From an uncultured Collinsella sp. (GTDB taxonomy: Bacteria > Actinomycetota > Coriobacteriia > Coriobacteriales > Coriobacteriaceae): a stretch of DNA of 31,344 nucleotides. Below are positions 1 to 8,052 of this stretch, in pieces. Below the pieces are notes generated by a model. That model searched no databases, had not been told where the DNA came from, and was given only the letters and a program-made list of their open reading frames with translations. The stretch spans positions 1-31,344 of the forward strand of contig CAUGJE010000020.1 in assembly GCA_959599915.1 (NCBI GenBank). The letters are read 5' to 3'. Position 1 is the first letter of the stretch; every line of letters starts with the position of its first letter. The position numbers were made by a program, and so were the translations under genes.

Positions 1-5
1 CCTGC

Positions 6-40
6 GCAAGACGGAAAGCACATTAAGTGCTTTCCTTTGC
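6..40. other. Perfect 9-bp hairpin at window edge
   Basis: Bases 13-21 (GGAAAGCAC) and 27-35 (GTGCTTTCC) are perfectly complementary around a 5-base loop. An outer GCAA/TTGC pairing (6-9 with 37-40) lies across a small internal loop. Only three T follow on the plus strand. It could terminate a gene lying left of the window or be part of a leader RNA. No coding region is visible here. Confidence 0.4.
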
Positions 41-254
41 GTGCGGAACTCGCGACAAACTTAACCGCCCCGCCCGGCAGGCGAGCTGCGGGAACATGCT
101 TCCGTCCAAGAAATATCGTGCAAAAGGAATTCTGGCTGAATTATTGTTCGCGTGGGTGATTCAGTCGATGAGGGCTATTTATGCCCTGTCGGGGACTAAG
201 GAGTGTCCCGGGGTGCCGGCAGGAAAGGAACGTCCCTGAGTGCCGGGTGGTATG
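41..254. other. Non-coding region with consecutive hairpins, function unknown
   Basis: No convincing gene lies here; the short reading frames have no ribosome binding site. On the plus strand three small stems follow one another: AGGGC/GCCCT (171-175 with 183-187), GGGAC/GTCCC (192-196 with 205-209) and CCGGCA/TGCCGG (216-221 with 241-246). The terminator-like stem at 261-287 follows directly. Several adjacent stems ending in a terminator would fit a small RNA or an untranslated leader. No known riboswitch or RNA family was recognised, and the next plus-strand gene begins only at 2601. Confidence 0.3.
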
Positions 255-290
255 AAAAAAGGCGAGGACCCGTAGGGAGTCCTCGCCTTT
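255..290 (-). terminator. Rho-independent terminator of the PTS gene
   Basis: The stem GGCGAGGAC/GTCCTCGCC (261-269 with 279-287) has a 9-base loop. On the minus strand it is followed by six T (255-260). It lies about 36 bases beyond the PTS stop codon. On the plus strand only three T follow, so any activity in that direction would be weaker. Confidence 0.85.
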
Positions 291-325
291 GTTACAGGGG
301 GCGATGTTATTCGCGTACTGCGGAA

Positions 326-2329
326 TTAGACCAGGCGGGCGTTGATCGTCTTGGCGATCTCGGCGGCGTCGGTGGAACCCTTGACGGTGGCACGGAAGTC
401 CTCGTCCATGAGCGCCTCGGCGACCTTGGACAGGATTTTGAGGTGCGTAGTGCCGGCCTGGGCACCGGGGATGAGCAGGGCGATAGCCACGTTGACGGGA
501 GCGCCGTCCATGGTGTCCCAACCGGTCACGCCGGACTCGTCCTTGACGACGATGACGGCAGCCTCGGTAATGGCGTCGGACTTGGCATGCGGGATGGCGA
601 AGCCCTCCATCATGCCCGTGGTGCCCTCGGCCTCGCGGGCCAGGAAGGCGTTCATGACGGCGTCGGCGTCGCTGGCGATACCGGCCTTGACGGCCTGGTT
701 GGAAACGAAGCTCAGAGCCTCGTCACGAGAAGCGAAGTCCTCGGCGACAAAGACATTCTCGACCTTCACGAAGTCGGCAGCCTCGGCCTTGGGGGCCTCG
801 ACGGCAGCGGCCTTGGGAGCCTCAACCGGCTTGGCTGCAGGAGCGGCCTTCTGGTTCTTCTCGAAGTCGTACTTCTTGAAGGCCACGAACAGGATGCCAC
901 CGACCACAGCGCCGATGAGGATCGCGAGGACCCACAGCGGACCGTTCTCGACAACGGGCAGGACCAGGAAGCCACCGTGAGGCGCCGGGTCGTGAACGTT
1001 GAACATAATGGTCAGGATCGAAGCGATAGAGGAACCGAGCATCATGATGGGCATGACGGGCCAGATGTTCTTGGTCATGAACGGAATGGCGCCCTCGGTG
1101 ATGTGGGTGCAACCAAGGATGAGGTTGACGATACCGGCGTCGTGATCCTCCTGGCTGAAGTACTTCTTGCCGACAACGACGGCGAAGGTGGTGATCAGCG
1201 GCGGAACGATGCAAGCGGCGGAGACGGCAGCCATGAAGTTGGTGCCGAAGTTGTAGGTATCGGTGCCAACGCCAGCAGCCAGTGCCTCGGTGAGCATAGC
1301 GGTACCGGTGACGTAAGCAGCCTTGTTGACCGGGCCACCCATGTCAAAGGCGCACATGCAGCCGATGGCAAGACCCAGGACAACGGCGCCAGAGGCGGAC
1401 AGGCCCTTGAGGAAGTCCATCATGGCGGTGTTGATGGCAGCCATGGGGCCGGAAATACCGAGCATGACCAGGCCGACGATAGCCGTCGAGAACAGCGGGT
1501 ACAGGAAGATGGCCTTGAGGCCGTCCAGGTTCTTGGGCAGACCGGCAAAGACCTTCTCGAGCAGCAGGATGACATAGCCGGCGAGGAAGCCGCCGACGAT
1601 GCCGCCCAGGAAGCCGAAACCCACGCCGGCGCCACCGGCGTCGATCATACCGGTCTCGGCGTTAACAGGCAGGCCCTGGATGGCGATCATACCGGCAACA
1701 AAACCGGGGACGAGCGCAGGACGCTTGCCGATGGATTCGGCGATGTAGGCGGAAAGCACCGGAACCATGAGGTTCATGGCGATGCCGCCGATGATCTTGA
1801 GCATCGCAGCAAAGCTGTTGTAGTCAGACGCAGTCGAATCGAAAGACGTAATGCCCCACAGGAACGAGACGGCGGTCAGAACACCACCGGCAACGACGAA
1901 GACCAGCATATGGCTGACGCCGTTCATAAGGTGCTTATAGATGACGTGGCCGATAGACTCCTTCTCCTCGACCTCGTCCTCGACATCGGCAGCGGCTGCA
2001 ACCGTGCCGTCGCTCTTGGCGGCGAGCGCGCGGTCAATCAGCTTACCGGCGGCCTCAACAGACAGGGCCTTGGAAACACCAACGGAAACCATGGGCTTGC
2101 CGGCGAAACGCTCAGCCTGGACATCCTTATCGGCTGCGACGACAACGGCCTTGGCGCCAGCGATCTCGCTCTTGGTGAGCTCGTTCTCGACACCGACCTG
2201 GCCATGGGTCTCGACCTTAATGGTCAGACCGCGCTCGGCAGCTGCCTTCTCTAGCGCCTCCTTCGCCATGAAGGTGTGCGCGATACCGGTCGGGCAACCG
2301 GTGGCGGCGATGATGTCAAACTTAGCCAT
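326..2329 (-). CDS. Fructose-type PTS permease, fused IIB-IIC-IIA
   Basis: This 667-residue membrane permease of the phosphotransferase system takes up and phosphorylates a sugar, probably fructose or a related compound. The domain order is IIB, IIC, IIA. IIB covers about residues 1-100, with the phosphorylated cysteine in TGCPTGIAHTFMA (Cys12). IIC covers about 130-470 and has many hydrophobic segments. An Ala/Lys/Pro/Glu-rich linker leads to IIA from about 520, with the phosphohistidine in GFAIPHAKS (His581). The start ATG at 2329 has a strong site (AAGGAGGG) and begins exactly at the IIB domain; the 24 extra upstream residues of the open frame look untranslated. It is divergent from an RpiR-type regulator and has its own terminator. 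No 1-phosphofructokinase gene or separate HPr-like protein lies nearby, so the exact sugar is not fixed by context. The family call is firm; the substrate is inferred. Confidence 0.9.
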   Translation of the reverse strand: MAKFDIIAATGCPTGIAHTFMAKEALEKAAAERGLTIKVETHGQVGVENELTKSEIAGAKAVVVAADKDVQAERFAGKPMVSVGVSKALSVEAAGKLIDRALAAKSDGTVAAAADVEDEVEEKESIGHVIYKHLMNGVSHMLVFVVAGGVLTAVSFLWGITSFDSTASDYNSFAAMLKIIGGIAMNLMVPVLSAYIAESIGKRPALVPGFVAGMIAIQGLPVNAETGMIDAGGAGVGFGFLGGIVGGFLAGYVILLLEKVFAGLPKNLDGLKAIFLYPLFSTAIVGLVMLGISGPMAAINTAMMDFLKGLSASGAVVLGLAIGCMCAFDMGGPVNKAAYVTGTAMLTEALAAGVGTDTYNFGTNFMAAVSAACIVPPLITTFAVVVGKKYFSQEDHDAGIVNLILGCTHITEGAIPFMTKNIWPVMPIMMLGSSIASILTIMFNVHDPAPHGGFLVLPVVENGPLWVLAILIGAVVGGILFVAFKKYDFEKNQKAAPAAKPVEAPKAAAVEAPKAEAADFVKVENVFVAEDFASRDEALSFVSNQAVKAGIASDADAVMNAFLAREAEGTTGMMEGFAIPHAKSDAITEAAVIVVKDESGVTGWDTMDGAPVNVAIALLIPGAQAGTTHLKILSKVAEALMDEDFRATVKGSTDAAEIAKTINARLV

Positions 2330-2465
2330 GTGTCCCTCCTTCTTGAGTACTGCGCCCGCAGGCGCTCCCCTACACGCGCGTCCTTGCGCGCTTTTCCACA
2401 ACTGAAAGATACCAACCTACCGTCCGCGTGAGAAGAGACAAGGCGCAATTCTCCGGTGAAAGGTT

Positions 2466-2500
2466 CTTTCATAACCGCAAACGGTAAATGAAAGTTTACC
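2466..2500. promoter_or_regulatory. Operator-like inverted repeats between PTS and rpiR genes
   Basis: Two overlapping dyads lie in the divergent spacer. The first pairs CTTTCATAACC (2466-2476) with GGTAAATGAAAG (2483-2494). The second is GGTAAA/TTTACC (2483-2488 with 2495-2500). They lie about 140 bases upstream of the PTS start and 100 bases upstream of the regulator start. This is where the neighbouring RpiR-type protein would be expected to bind and control both genes. Binding is inferred from position and symmetry only. Confidence 0.5.
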
Positions 2501-2547
2501 ATCAACACTTGAAACGGCAAGGTGTATCTTGTAATTGAAAATCCCCC

Positions 2548-2553
2548 TATACT
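2548..2553 (+). promoter_or_regulatory. Probable -10 box for the rpiR-type gene
   Basis: TATACT matches the -10 consensus at five of six positions and lies 48 bases before the chosen start at 2601. No good -35 hexamer was found at the usual distance, so the promoter may be activator-dependent or weak. Confidence 0.4.
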
Positions 2554-2600
2554 ATGACATTACAAACGAGTCCATTTTTCATGCCAACCAGGAGCCATCC

Positions 2601-3458
2601 ATGACCGATAGTAGCAAGAGCGCACTTTCCCTCATTAGTACCCACCAGGGATACAGCGAGTCCGAGCAGCGCATTGTCGACTATATATTGGAGCACCAGT
2701 CCGAGGCGCCGCGCCTGACGGCCGCCCAGCTCTCACGAGCCGCCGCCACGTCCGAGGCGACGGTTTCGCGCTTCTGCCGCAAGCTGGGCTTTGGCAGCTT
2801 CCGCAGCTTTCAGTTTTCGTTGGCGCGCGACTTGGAGAGTCAGCGCAACGAGGGCCTGACTGACGAAGTCTCGCTCGACAACATGGAGCAGAGCCTTAAG
2901 AACATCCTGGCTGCAAAGGTGAGCGAGCTTAATGCGACCATCGACGGGATCGACCACGATACGCTGGCGGCTGTTGTACATGCCCTTAAGTATGCAGGGG
3001 TTATTGAGTTTGCGGCTGTGGGCAATACGAACGCAGTCGCGCTCGATGCGACGTTTAAGTTTTCGCAGCTGGGCCTGCGCTGCATGGCGAGCACCATTAG
3101 CGAGACATCAATCGGCTTTGCACTCACGTTGCGCCCCGGTGACGTCATCGTGCTCATCTCAAACTCCGGCAAATCGCGCCGACTGAATCGCATGGCAAAA
3201 GCAGCTCGCGACTGCGGTGCCACCGTAGTCGTCATCAGCAGCGACAGCAAGTCTCCACTCGCGCGCCTGGCAGACTACACTTTTAATACCGTCAACCACG
3301 AGGCGCTGCTGACGACGGGTGACTTTGCGTTCTCCAAGATCAGCGCCACGATGATCATCGAAGTTATCTACAACTTCCTGCTGCCCGAGATTGAAGACGC
3401 TCGCGAACATATCAGCTACTACGAGGAGCTCATCCAGCCGGACAAGGTCGTTGAGTAA
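2601..3458 (+). CDS. RpiR/MurR-family transcriptional regulator
   Basis: This is a 285-residue sugar-phosphate-responsive DNA-binding regulator. The N-terminal part (about 1-80) is an RpiR-type helix-turn-helix domain, including AAQLSRAAATSEATVSRFCR, where the recognition helix ends in the typical SRFCRKLGF. The C-terminal half is a SIS (sugar isomerase) domain with the phosphosugar-binding stretch VLISNSGKSRR. The start ATG at 2601 has AGGAG six bases upstream; the in-frame ATG at 2535 would add 22 residues without a ribosome binding site. It is divergent from the PTS permease, so it most likely controls that gene in response to the imported sugar phosphate. The family is certain; whether it represses or activates is not visible. 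Confidence 0.9.
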   Translation: MTDSSKSALSLISTHQGYSESEQRIVDYILEHQSEAPRLTAAQLSRAAATSEATVSRFCRKLGFGSFRSFQFSLARDLESQRNEGLTDEVSLDNMEQSLKNILAAKVSELNATIDGIDHDTLAAVVHALKYAGVIEFAAVGNTNAVALDATFKFSQLGLRCMASTISETSIGFALTLRPGDVIVLISNSGKSRRLNRMAKAARDCGATVVVISSDSKSPLARLADYTFNTVNHEALLTTGDFAFSKISATMIIEVIYNFLLPEIEDAREHISYYEELIQPDKVVE

Positions 3459-3466
3459 AACGCGTA

Positions 3467-3500
3467 GTGGGACAAAAAATTTCAGTCTATTTTGTCCCAC
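3467..3500. terminator. Long hairpin between convergent rpiR-type gene and recN
   Basis: GTGGGACAAAA (3467-3477) and TTTTGTCCCAC (3490-3500) form an 11-bp perfect stem between two convergent genes. There is no T run after the stem on either strand, but its A/T-rich upper half could act as a bidirectional terminator. The same 12-base start of the motif recurs at 20319-20330 downstream of rarA. Confidence 0.55.
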
Positions 3501-3518
3501 CAACACCGCTGATACGAC

Positions 3519-5147
3519 CTAGCCTCGAACTTCTTCGAGCATCTGCTTTGCGTGGGCCAAGCTTGCCTCGGACTGATCGCCGCTCAACATGCGGGCAATC
3601 TCGGCGGTACGCGCTTCGCCGGTTACCTCGTCCAAATGCGTCTGGGGAACATCGCCCGGCTCCTTGCTGACAACATAATGCTTGTCGGCCATAACGGCGA
3701 CTTGCGCCAAGTGGGTTACGACAATCACTTGATGCGTAGCGGCAAGATCGGCCAGCACACCAGCAAGAGCACGAGCCGTGGAGCCGCCGACACCGGCATC
3801 GACCTCGTCAAATACCAGTGTGTCGACGCCGTCAGCATTACCCAAGACCACCTTGCTCGCCAGCATGACGCGGCTGAGCTCGCCGCCCGAGGCAATGCGG
3901 CGCAGGGGACGCGGCGTCAAGCCGACACCGCTGCGATACAAAAGCTCGTAGCTTGAAGGACCCGCCGGCGTCCACTCGGCGCGTGGAAGATCGCGCGACT
4001 CCCAAACGAGCTCGGCGCCGCCCATCTCCAGGCGCGCCATTTGGCGGCCAACCTCGTGACAAAAACGCGGAGCAGCGGTATTACGCGCACGCTTGAGTGC
4101 CTTGGCGGCAGCGAACAGCTCGCGCTCGGCGCTCCCGAGTGCCTCACGCGCCTTTTTGATCTGTTCATCGCCATCATCGACCAGGGACAGCAGCTCTTGT
4201 GAGCGATCGCGCATGGCAAAAACATCGTCCATGGTGGGACCCCACTGACGCAACAGGCCCTTGAGGTCGGAATACCGCTCACGCATGCGAGCGAGCTCGC
4301 GCGGGTCGAAGGCGACGCCATCGCGATAGGCACGAAGCTCGTTCGCGCTATCCTCAAGGGAGATGCAGGCATCCGAAAGCGCATCGGCAATGTCGCCCAG
4401 TTTGCGATCGACGGTAGCCATACGGGAAAGCTCTGCCACGGCGCTGTTCACGGCATCGAGCGCTCCACCTTCGGCGGCAAGCGATGCATGGGCATCGTTA
4501 GCTGTGGCAACCAGTACCTCGGCATGTTCGGAGCGCGGCAGCAGTTCCTCGAGTTCCTCATACTCACCCGGCTTGGGGTCGACCTCGGCGATACGCTCCA
4601 GGGCGAAGCGCGCCTCCTCGACGCGACTCCCCTGCGCACGCGACGCCTCCTCTACGCGACGGACCTCCTTGGCAGCCGCACGCGACGCCTTAAAGCAGGC
4701 ACGGTAACGGTCGAGCGCCTCGAGCGCAGAGCGACCAGCCCAGGCATCGACCATGGCAACATGATGTGCCGGATCGAGCAGGCGCTGATGTTCATGCTGG
4801 CCGCACAGATCCATCATCACGCCGACGCGCTCGGAAAGCTCGCGCACGCTGGCAATGCGACCGTCAATCTTCACGCGGCTGCGGCCCTCGGCAGAAAGGC
4901 TACGCTGTACGGTGAACCCCTCCGTGTCGTGCGGACCGTCGAACAGGCGCGCCTCGACGCTCGCCAGCGCCTCGCCCTCGCGCACCGTCGACGAATCCGC
5001 GCGCTCGCCCAAAATAAGCTTGAGGGCCGAGAGCAGCGCGGTCTTGCCGGCGCCGGTCTCGCCGGTCAAAACCGTTAGGCCCGCACTCGGAACCAACGTC
5101 GCCTCGCGAATGAGTGCAATGTTGGAAACCTGCAGCTCATCGATCAT
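3519..5147 (-). CDS. recN: DNA repair ATPase RecN
   Basis: This is a 542-residue SMC-like ATPase of double-strand-break repair that acts on DNA ends together with RecA. Walker A is GETGAGKT (29-36). A long alpha-helical, Arg/Glu/Ala-rich middle section forms the coiled coil. An ABC-type signature (ASGGELSRVMLA) is followed by the Walker B segment (TLVFDEVDAGVGG) in the last quarter. Length is slightly below the usual 550-570. It overlaps the end of nadK by 11 bases (ATGATCGATGA), which suggests translational coupling. The nadK-recN order is common in Gram-positive bacteria, but the argR gene often found between them is missing. It is the last gene of its unit; a long hairpin lies just beyond its stop. 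Confidence 0.95.
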   Translation of the reverse strand: MIDELQVSNIALIREATLVPSAGLTVLTGETGAGKTALLSALKLILGERADSSTVREGEALASVEARLFDGPHDTEGFTVQRSLSAEGRSRVKIDGRIASVRELSERVGVMMDLCGQHEHQRLLDPAHHVAMVDAWAGRSALEALDRYRACFKASRAAAKEVRRVEEASRAQGSRVEEARFALERIAEVDPKPGEYEELEELLPRSEHAEVLVATANDAHASLAAEGGALDAVNSAVAELSRMATVDRKLGDIADALSDACISLEDSANELRAYRDGVAFDPRELARMRERYSDLKGLLRQWGPTMDDVFAMRDRSQELLSLVDDGDEQIKKAREALGSAERELFAAAKALKRARNTAAPRFCHEVGRQMARLEMGGAELVWESRDLPRAEWTPAGPSSYELLYRSGVGLTPRPLRRIASGGELSRVMLASKVVLGNADGVDTLVFDEVDAGVGGSTARALAGVLADLAATHQVIVVTHLAQVAVMADKHYVVSKEPGDVPQTHLDEVTGEARTAEIARMLSGDQSEASLAHAKQMLEEVRG

Positions 5148-5997
5148 GACGCACTCCGTAGAACACGCGGCTCACGGAGTTATAGAAGCTCTCGGGACCG
5201 TAATCGAGAAGCAGCACATCTCCGGGACCGCGACGCACCGCCACGCTCTCAACGGTGCCATCGCAGGTAATAAACTGTCCATCGATAGCGATCGCCGGAA
5301 CACTCGGACGGTCATCAGACATAAAGATCTCGACGACATCACTCGGCGAGGTCAAAAAAGCGCGAGCCTGAATGGTATGCGGGGCGATGGGCACACAGAC
5401 CATACCCGTGTAATCGGGGCTGACAATGGGACCGCCGGCGGAAAGCGCATAGCCGGTGGAGCCGGTCGCCGTCGAAACGACGACACCGTCGCCGCGCAGG
5501 CGATCGATATGATGGCCGGACACCGTGATGTCAAACTCAACCATATCGGACAGGGGGCCGCGCGTAAGTGCCATATCGTTGAGGGCAAACGTGCGCACGA
5601 CATCCTTCGTGCCATCGTCGCGCACGGACACGATATCCGCGGCGATGGTGGCGCGGCGGCTCACGTGCAGCTCACCGGACAGAGCATCGCTCACGACCTG
5701 CAGAATGTCGCGCTCCTCGGGGCTCGCAGCAGTTAAAAAGCCCAGGTGACCATAGGAAAGACCAAGGATAGGAATCTCGCGATGGTTGAGGATGCGGGCA
5801 GCGCGCAGCAACGTACCGTCGCCGCCGAGCGTAATGACCAGATCTGAGCCATCAATATCAGGCGTGCTTTGAATCTTCGATCGCTGGTCGGCAGCCCATG
5901 CGACCTCGTAGCCCTGGCGCGAAAGCCAAAGCTCGAGCATCAGGCCGCTCTCGACCGCCTCTTGCTTGTAGTAATTGGGAACCAGAAAGACCTTCAT
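5137..5997 (-). CDS. nadK: NAD kinase
   Basis: This 286-residue cytosolic enzyme phosphorylates NAD to NADP using ATP or polyphosphate. The signature GGDGTLLRAAR begins at residue 58, and the NAD-binding segment STATGSTGYALSAGGP lies near residues 175-190; both are family hallmarks. Length is typical. The start ATG at 5997 overlaps the tlyA stop as ATGA, and the 3' end overlaps recN by 11 bases. This gives a tightly coupled tlyA-nadK-recN string, an order widely conserved in Gram-positive bacteria. Confidence 0.96.
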   Translation of the reverse strand: MKVFLVPNYYKQEAVESGLMLELWLSRQGYEVAWAADQRSKIQSTPDIDGSDLVITLGGDGTLLRAARILNHREIPILGLSYGHLGFLTAASPEERDILQVVSDALSGELHVSRRATIAADIVSVRDDGTKDVVRTFALNDMALTRGPLSDMVEFDITVSGHHIDRLRGDGVVVSTATGSTGYALSAGGPIVSPDYTGMVCVPIAPHTIQARAFLTSPSDVVEIFMSDDRPSVPAIAIDGQFITCDGTVESVAVRRGPGDVLLLDYGPESFYNSVSRVFYGVRHDR

Positions 5998-6806
5998 AGC
6001 GTTGCAGCTTTCTCGCTCAAAGCCGATACCTGGGATTGCAGCTCATCGTCGGTGCGTTCACCAGGGGCAAACCTTGTGCCGTACAGGAAAAACTCAACGT
6101 TGCCCTTAGCGCCATGGATGGGCGACACGCACACGTCAAGCGGGAACAGGCCCTTGGCGGCAAAAAGCTCAATCGCCGCCACGAGCGTATCGCGGCGGAC
6201 GGCGGGGTCGGTCACGATACCGCGCTCGCCCACCAGCGCAGCCGGCGCCTCAAACTGGGGCTTTACGAGCGTGCAGAACGAACCCGAAGGCTTCAGGCAC
6301 GCCAGCACGGCGTCGATGATATTCGCGATGCCGGTAAACGAGACATCACATACAGCCAGGTCGATGGCACCGGCATAGCCAAGCTCAGGCAGCTGCGTCA
6401 CGTTTGTGCGCTCATGCAGCGTCACGCGATCATCCTGACGCAACGACCAATCGAACTGGGCGCGACCCACGTCCACCGAGACAACGGTCGCAGCTCCGCG
6501 CTTGAGCAGGCAATCGGTAAAGCCGCCGGTAGAGCAGCCCACATCCAGACAGCTAAGGCCCGTCGGATTGATGCCAAACGCATCAAGCGCGCCTTCGAGC
6601 TTAAGACCGCCGCGGCCAACATAGGGAATGCGCCCCTTCACGTGCAGTGGCAGACCCGGAATCACCTTAAGGCCCGGCGAAGTCAAGCGCTCGCCGCCAC
6701 TCGAGACCAATCCGGCCATAAGAGTGCGAAGGGCATCCGCGCGATCGGCGCAGATGCCCTGTGAAATCAGTTCGTCATCAAGACGCACGCGTTTCATGAA
6801 TGCCAT
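5994..6806 (-). CDS. tlyA: TlyA-family rRNA 2'-O-methyltransferase
   Basis: This protein of about 270 residues has an N-terminal S4 RNA-binding domain (about 5-65) and a C-terminal FtsJ/RrmJ-like S-adenosylmethionine-dependent domain. The SAM-binding motif is LDVGCSTGGF (about 87-96). In mycobacteria, TlyA methylates 16S and 23S rRNA and affects capreomycin sensitivity; that activity is inferred by family here. The start is uncertain. ATG 6806 is used, but ATG 6797 would give MKRVRLD, which fits the family N-terminus best; a TTG also exists at 6809. None has a good ribosome binding site. It follows xseB by 26 bases and overlaps nadK by four. Confidence 0.9.
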   Translation of the reverse strand: MAFMKRVRLDDELISQGICADRADALRTLMAGLVSSGGERLTSPGLKVIPGLPLHVKGRIPYVGRGGLKLEGALDAFGINPTGLSCLDVGCSTGGFTDCLLKRGAATVVSVDVGRAQFDWSLRQDDRVTLHERTNVTQLPELGYAGAIDLAVCDVSFTGIANIIDAVLACLKPSGSFCTLVKPQFEAPAALVGERGIVTDPAVRRDTLVAAIELFAAKGLFPLDVCVSPIHGAKGNVEFFLYGTRFAPGERTDDELQSQVSALSEKAATL

Positions 6807-6832
6807 CAACCATTCGTATCCGGAGATGCGGC

Positions 6833-7072
6833 CTAGCTATCCTGGGATTCGTTTGCCGCATCCTCATCGTATTCCTGCTCGAGCTTATCGGCCTCACGCG
6901 GCGTCAGCTCAAACTTGTCGACCATATCGACCGCGCGGGAGCCCAGCTCAATCGCTTCGTCAAACAGATCGAGTGAACGCTCCAAGGACGTATCCTTGGA
7001 GCGAACGGTAGCGATGATCTGGTCCAGACGGTCCGAAATCTCGTCAAAGTTGCGGACAGAACCCTCTGGCAT
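6833..7072 (-). CDS. xseB: Exodeoxyribonuclease VII small subunit
   Basis: This 79-residue protein is of the usual size for XseB. It carries the conserved helical core (FDEISDRLDQIIATV, then SLERSLDLFDEAIELG) and an acidic tail. In exonuclease VII several small subunits bind one XseA catalytic chain, and the complex degrades single-stranded DNA. The gene starts two bases after the nusB stop. The large-subunit gene xseA, usually adjacent, is not in this window, so it must lie elsewhere or be absent. Confidence 0.9.
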   Translation of the reverse strand: MPEGSVRNFDEISDRLDQIIATVRSKDTSLERSLDLFDEAIELGSRAVDMVDKFELTPREADKLEQEYDEDAANESQDS

Positions 7073-7074
7073 GG

Positions 7075-7662
7075 CTACTCCTCGACGGAGTCGGCCTCGA
7101 CGGCCTCAGCAGCGTCCACATCCTCGGCAAGTACACCGGCGGTAGCCTGAGCGGCAGCGACCTTGGCGGCAGCCTCAGCAGCCTGGGCCTCCTCGCGAGC
7201 GCGATCCTCGGCCAGCAGTTCCTGGTACAGGTCCTCGCCCGGCAACTCCTCGCTGCGCGCGATCTTGCCCAGCACGCCGTTGACGAACGACGCGGACTGG
7301 TCGGTGCCATAGGCCTTGGCAAGTTCGACGGCCTCGTTGATCACGATAGCGTCCGAGACCTCTTCGTCGGTGAGGAAGCGCATCTCGTAGACGGCGATAC
7401 GCAGCAGATTGCGGTCGGCGCCGGGCATGCGCATAAGATCCCAGTTCTTGGCGACGGCGCGCAGGGCACAGTCGATGCGATCGATATGCTCGTAGGCACC
7501 GCGGCACAGCTCCAGCGCATAGGGGTCGAGGGGGCCCTTCGAGATCAGGAAATCGCCCTCGAGGACGCGCTCGAGCGGGCTGTCCGTGGCCTCGGCCTGG
7601 AACAGCAGCTGCAGCGCCTGACTGCGGGCAAGCGTACGCCCGCGATAAACCTTAAGGCTCAA
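7075..7662 (-). CDS. nusB: Transcription antitermination factor NusB
   Basis: This 195-residue RNA-binding protein works with NusE (S10) at boxA sites, mainly in rRNA transcription. The all-helical NusB fold covers about residues 1-140, with ARSQALQLLFQAE near the start and the family motif INEAVELAKAYG followed by SFVNGVLGKIA. The last 50 residues or so are an Ala/Glu-rich low-complexity tail beyond the standard domain, probably disordered. It lies three bases after the asp23 stop and two bases before xseB, within the efp-asp23-nusB-xseB string. Confidence 0.94.
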   Translation of the reverse strand: MSLKVYRGRTLARSQALQLLFQAEATDSPLERVLEGDFLISKGPLDPYALELCRGAYEHIDRIDCALRAVAKNWDLMRMPGADRNLLRIAVYEMRFLTDEEVSDAIVINEAVELAKAYGTDQSASFVNGVLGKIARSEELPGEDLYQELLAEDRAREEAQAAEAAAKVAAAQATAGVLAEDVDAAEAVEADSVEE

Positions 7663-7665
7663 AGG

Positions 7666-8028
7666 TTACTCCTTGGGGAAAACGAGGCCGTCGATACAAA
7701 CGTCAACGCGCTCGACCTCAACGCCCACCTGGGCATCGATGGCAGCGACCACGGCAGCGCGAACGGCCTCGGCGAGTTTCTTGAACGGATAGCCAAAGAA
7801 CACCACAACGCGCACGGTGAGTGCGAGCTTGTCGCCGACGACCTCGGTCTCGACCGCCGGCTCGGAAGCCGGGGCCTTGGACGAGAGCATCATGGAGACA
7901 AGGTTGGTGGCAAGGTCCTTGACGCCAACGGAGGCGATGCCCTCGACATCGGACACGGCGCGCGAGACGATGGCGGTCAGAACATCGGGCGAAATGCCGA
8001 TGCCGTCAATCTTGATTTCCTGGGGCAT
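7666..8028 (-). CDS. Asp23/Gls24 family envelope stress protein
   Basis: This 120-residue protein of the Asp23/Gls24 (DUF322) family shows the usual pattern. It has an N-terminal segment (ISPDVLTAIVSRAVSDVEGI, then a G-V core), beta strands with LALTVRVVVFFGYP, and a C-terminal strand VERVDVCIDGL. Members are linked to cell-envelope stress and are commonly encoded between efp and nusB, as here. The biochemical role is not established. It is separated by only a few bases from nusB. Confidence 0.9.
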   Translation of the reverse strand: MPQEIKIDGIGISPDVLTAIVSRAVSDVEGIASVGVKDLATNLVSMMLSSKAPASEPAVETEVVGDKLALTVRVVVFFGYPFKKLAEAVRAAVVAAIDAQVGVEVERVDVCIDGLVFPKE

Positions 8029-8052
8029 GAGTCCTCCTAGAAGAGTTGGTTG

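Noticed and set aside
241..250. T-box core on the plus strand near 245
   Set aside because: Only GGGTGG matches; there is no Stem I, no specifier and no plus-strand gene downstream.
203..2254. Open frame of 683 codons opposite the PTS gene
   Set aside because: Shadow of the PTS reading frame; composition rich in Gly/Asp/Val and no domain seen.
2251..2520. Short minus-strand frame between PTS and rpiR
   Set aside because: It overlaps the 5' end of the PTS gene in another frame and covers the operator region; it has no ribosome site.
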